From NCBI GenBank assembly GCA_900143615.1, contig FREU01000002.1, positions 600,663-664,662 on the forward strand: a stretch of DNA of 64,000 nucleotides, in the 5' to 3' direction. The position numbers and the translations under genes are program-made. Origin of the DNA: Rhodobacteraceae bacterium Alg231-30 (GTDB lineage Bacteria > Pseudomonadota > Alphaproteobacteria > Rhodobacterales > Rhodobacteraceae). Below, piece after piece: positions 63,591 to 64,000 of this stretch. The notes below the pieces were generated by a model that was not told where the DNA came from, ran no database searches, and saw only the letters and a program-made list of their open reading frames with translations. How positions within the stretch are numbered: position 1 is the stretch's first letter; each line of letters opens with the position of its first letter.

Positions 63591-64000
63591 GTGACACCGA
63601 CACACATCCCATCGCCTATCTGACAGGTGAATATCCCCGCGCGACGGATACATTTATCCAGCGTGAAGTGGCTGCATTGCGTGACATGGGGCGACAGGTT
63701 GAGACATGTTCAGTGCGCCGCACAGGGGATGAACATCTGGTCGGTGAAGAGCAAAAAGCCGAGGCGGCCAGCACGTTCTACATTTTGGCTGCGGCGCGTC
63801 CTTTTCATTTGGTCGCCTGTATCTTCGCGGCGCTGATCCGTGCACCAGCGCGGTTTTTCCGCACGTTGTGGCTCGCGTTTCGCACCTCTCCGGCTGGGGT
63901 GCGCGGCATGGCGTATCAGTTGTTTTACTTCATCGAGGCCACCATTTTGGCGGCCCATCTGCGCAAAAAAGGCGTGCGCCACCTACACAATCACATCGCC
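63587..64000 (+). CDS. glycosyltransferase family 4, N-terminal part
   Basis: The gene runs off the window; 138 codons are visible. The start is GTG at 63587, overlapping the epimerase stop. The sequence PIAYLTGEYPRATDTFIQRE and RDMGRQVETCSVRR is the typical N-terminus of roseobacter GT4/GT-B exopolysaccharide transferases, with the acceptor-domain HLHNHIA at the cut end. Complete function cannot be judged. Confidence 0.85.
   Translation, partial: MSDTDTHPIAYLTGEYPRATDTFIQREVAALRDMGRQVETCSVRRTGDEHLVGEEQKAEAASTFYILAAARPFHLVACIFAALIRAPARFFRTLWLAFRTSPAGVRGMAYQLFYFIEATILAAHLRKKGVRHLHNHIA

Overview
The window reads as chromosome of an alphaproteobacterium of the Rhodobacterales, most likely the roseobacter group; the genus cannot be fixed from the sequence alone. 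The reasons are the gene content (CcrM GANTC methyltransferase, a waaA/lpxK operon led by a DUF4170 gene, a short LptE lipoprotein tucked between leuS and holA, a DciA-like DUF721 gene followed by a DsbA-family gene, a ZnuABC/Zur island with histidine-rich proteins) and the moderately GC-rich, tightly packed coding with ATGA and TAATG junctions.

Regions 1-12.8 kb: leuS-lptE-holA operon, a glutathione S-transferase-like gene, a flavoprotein plus MscS channel pair on the minus strand, then the zinc island (znuB, znuC, zur on minus; znuA on plus) with a Zur-type palindrome in the divergent promoter, and a lone Tat-exported ABC substrate-binding protein. Region 12.8-21.2 kb: a 930-bp gap with a gene remnant, a GT2-like glycosyltransferase, a LacI regulator, a DUF427-adenylate cyclase fusion beside a membrane-anchored winged-helix protein and a small periplasmic protein, a secreted cysteine-repeat protein, rnhB and ccrM. 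Region 21.2-37.5 kb: housekeeping and metabolism (a second membrane adenylate cyclase, alkB, mutY, DciA-like, DsbA-like, lpxK, waaA, DUF4170, amidotransferase, cysQ, pmbA, DUF2125, an SDR and a crotonase-fold protein, a TTC38-like TPR protein, a class C beta-lactamase-like hydrolase).

Region 37.6-64 kb is a large cell-surface/secondary-metabolite locus. It begins with a 992-residue exported protein combining an SGNH-like esterase part, a glycoside-hydrolase-like part and RTX repeats. A glycosyltransferase and a flippase follow. Then comes a translationally coupled quartet: a PKS (KS-AT-KR-DH-ACP-TE), a glycosyltransferase, an NRPS (formyltransferase, degenerate C, adenylation domain interrupted by a luciferase-like monooxygenase, PCP) and their own 4'-phosphopantetheinyl transferase. 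After it come a Wzz-type chain-length protein, an ExoY/WbaP-type sugar transferase, an O-antigen-ligase-like membrane protein, a hexapeptide acetyltransferase, a WecG/TagA transferase, a sugar oxidoreductase, an epimerase and the start of another glycosyltransferase. My main inference is that a formylated, oxidised aminoacyl-polyketide is made beside, and perhaps attached to, an exported polysaccharide.

Other notable signals are an 11-bp-period repeat found twice, each copy about 10 bp after a stop codon; two convergent gene pairs that share a palindromic tetranucleotide as both stop codons; and three GANTC sites in the ccrM leader. No tRNA, rRNA, CRISPR array, insertion sequence or phage gene was seen.
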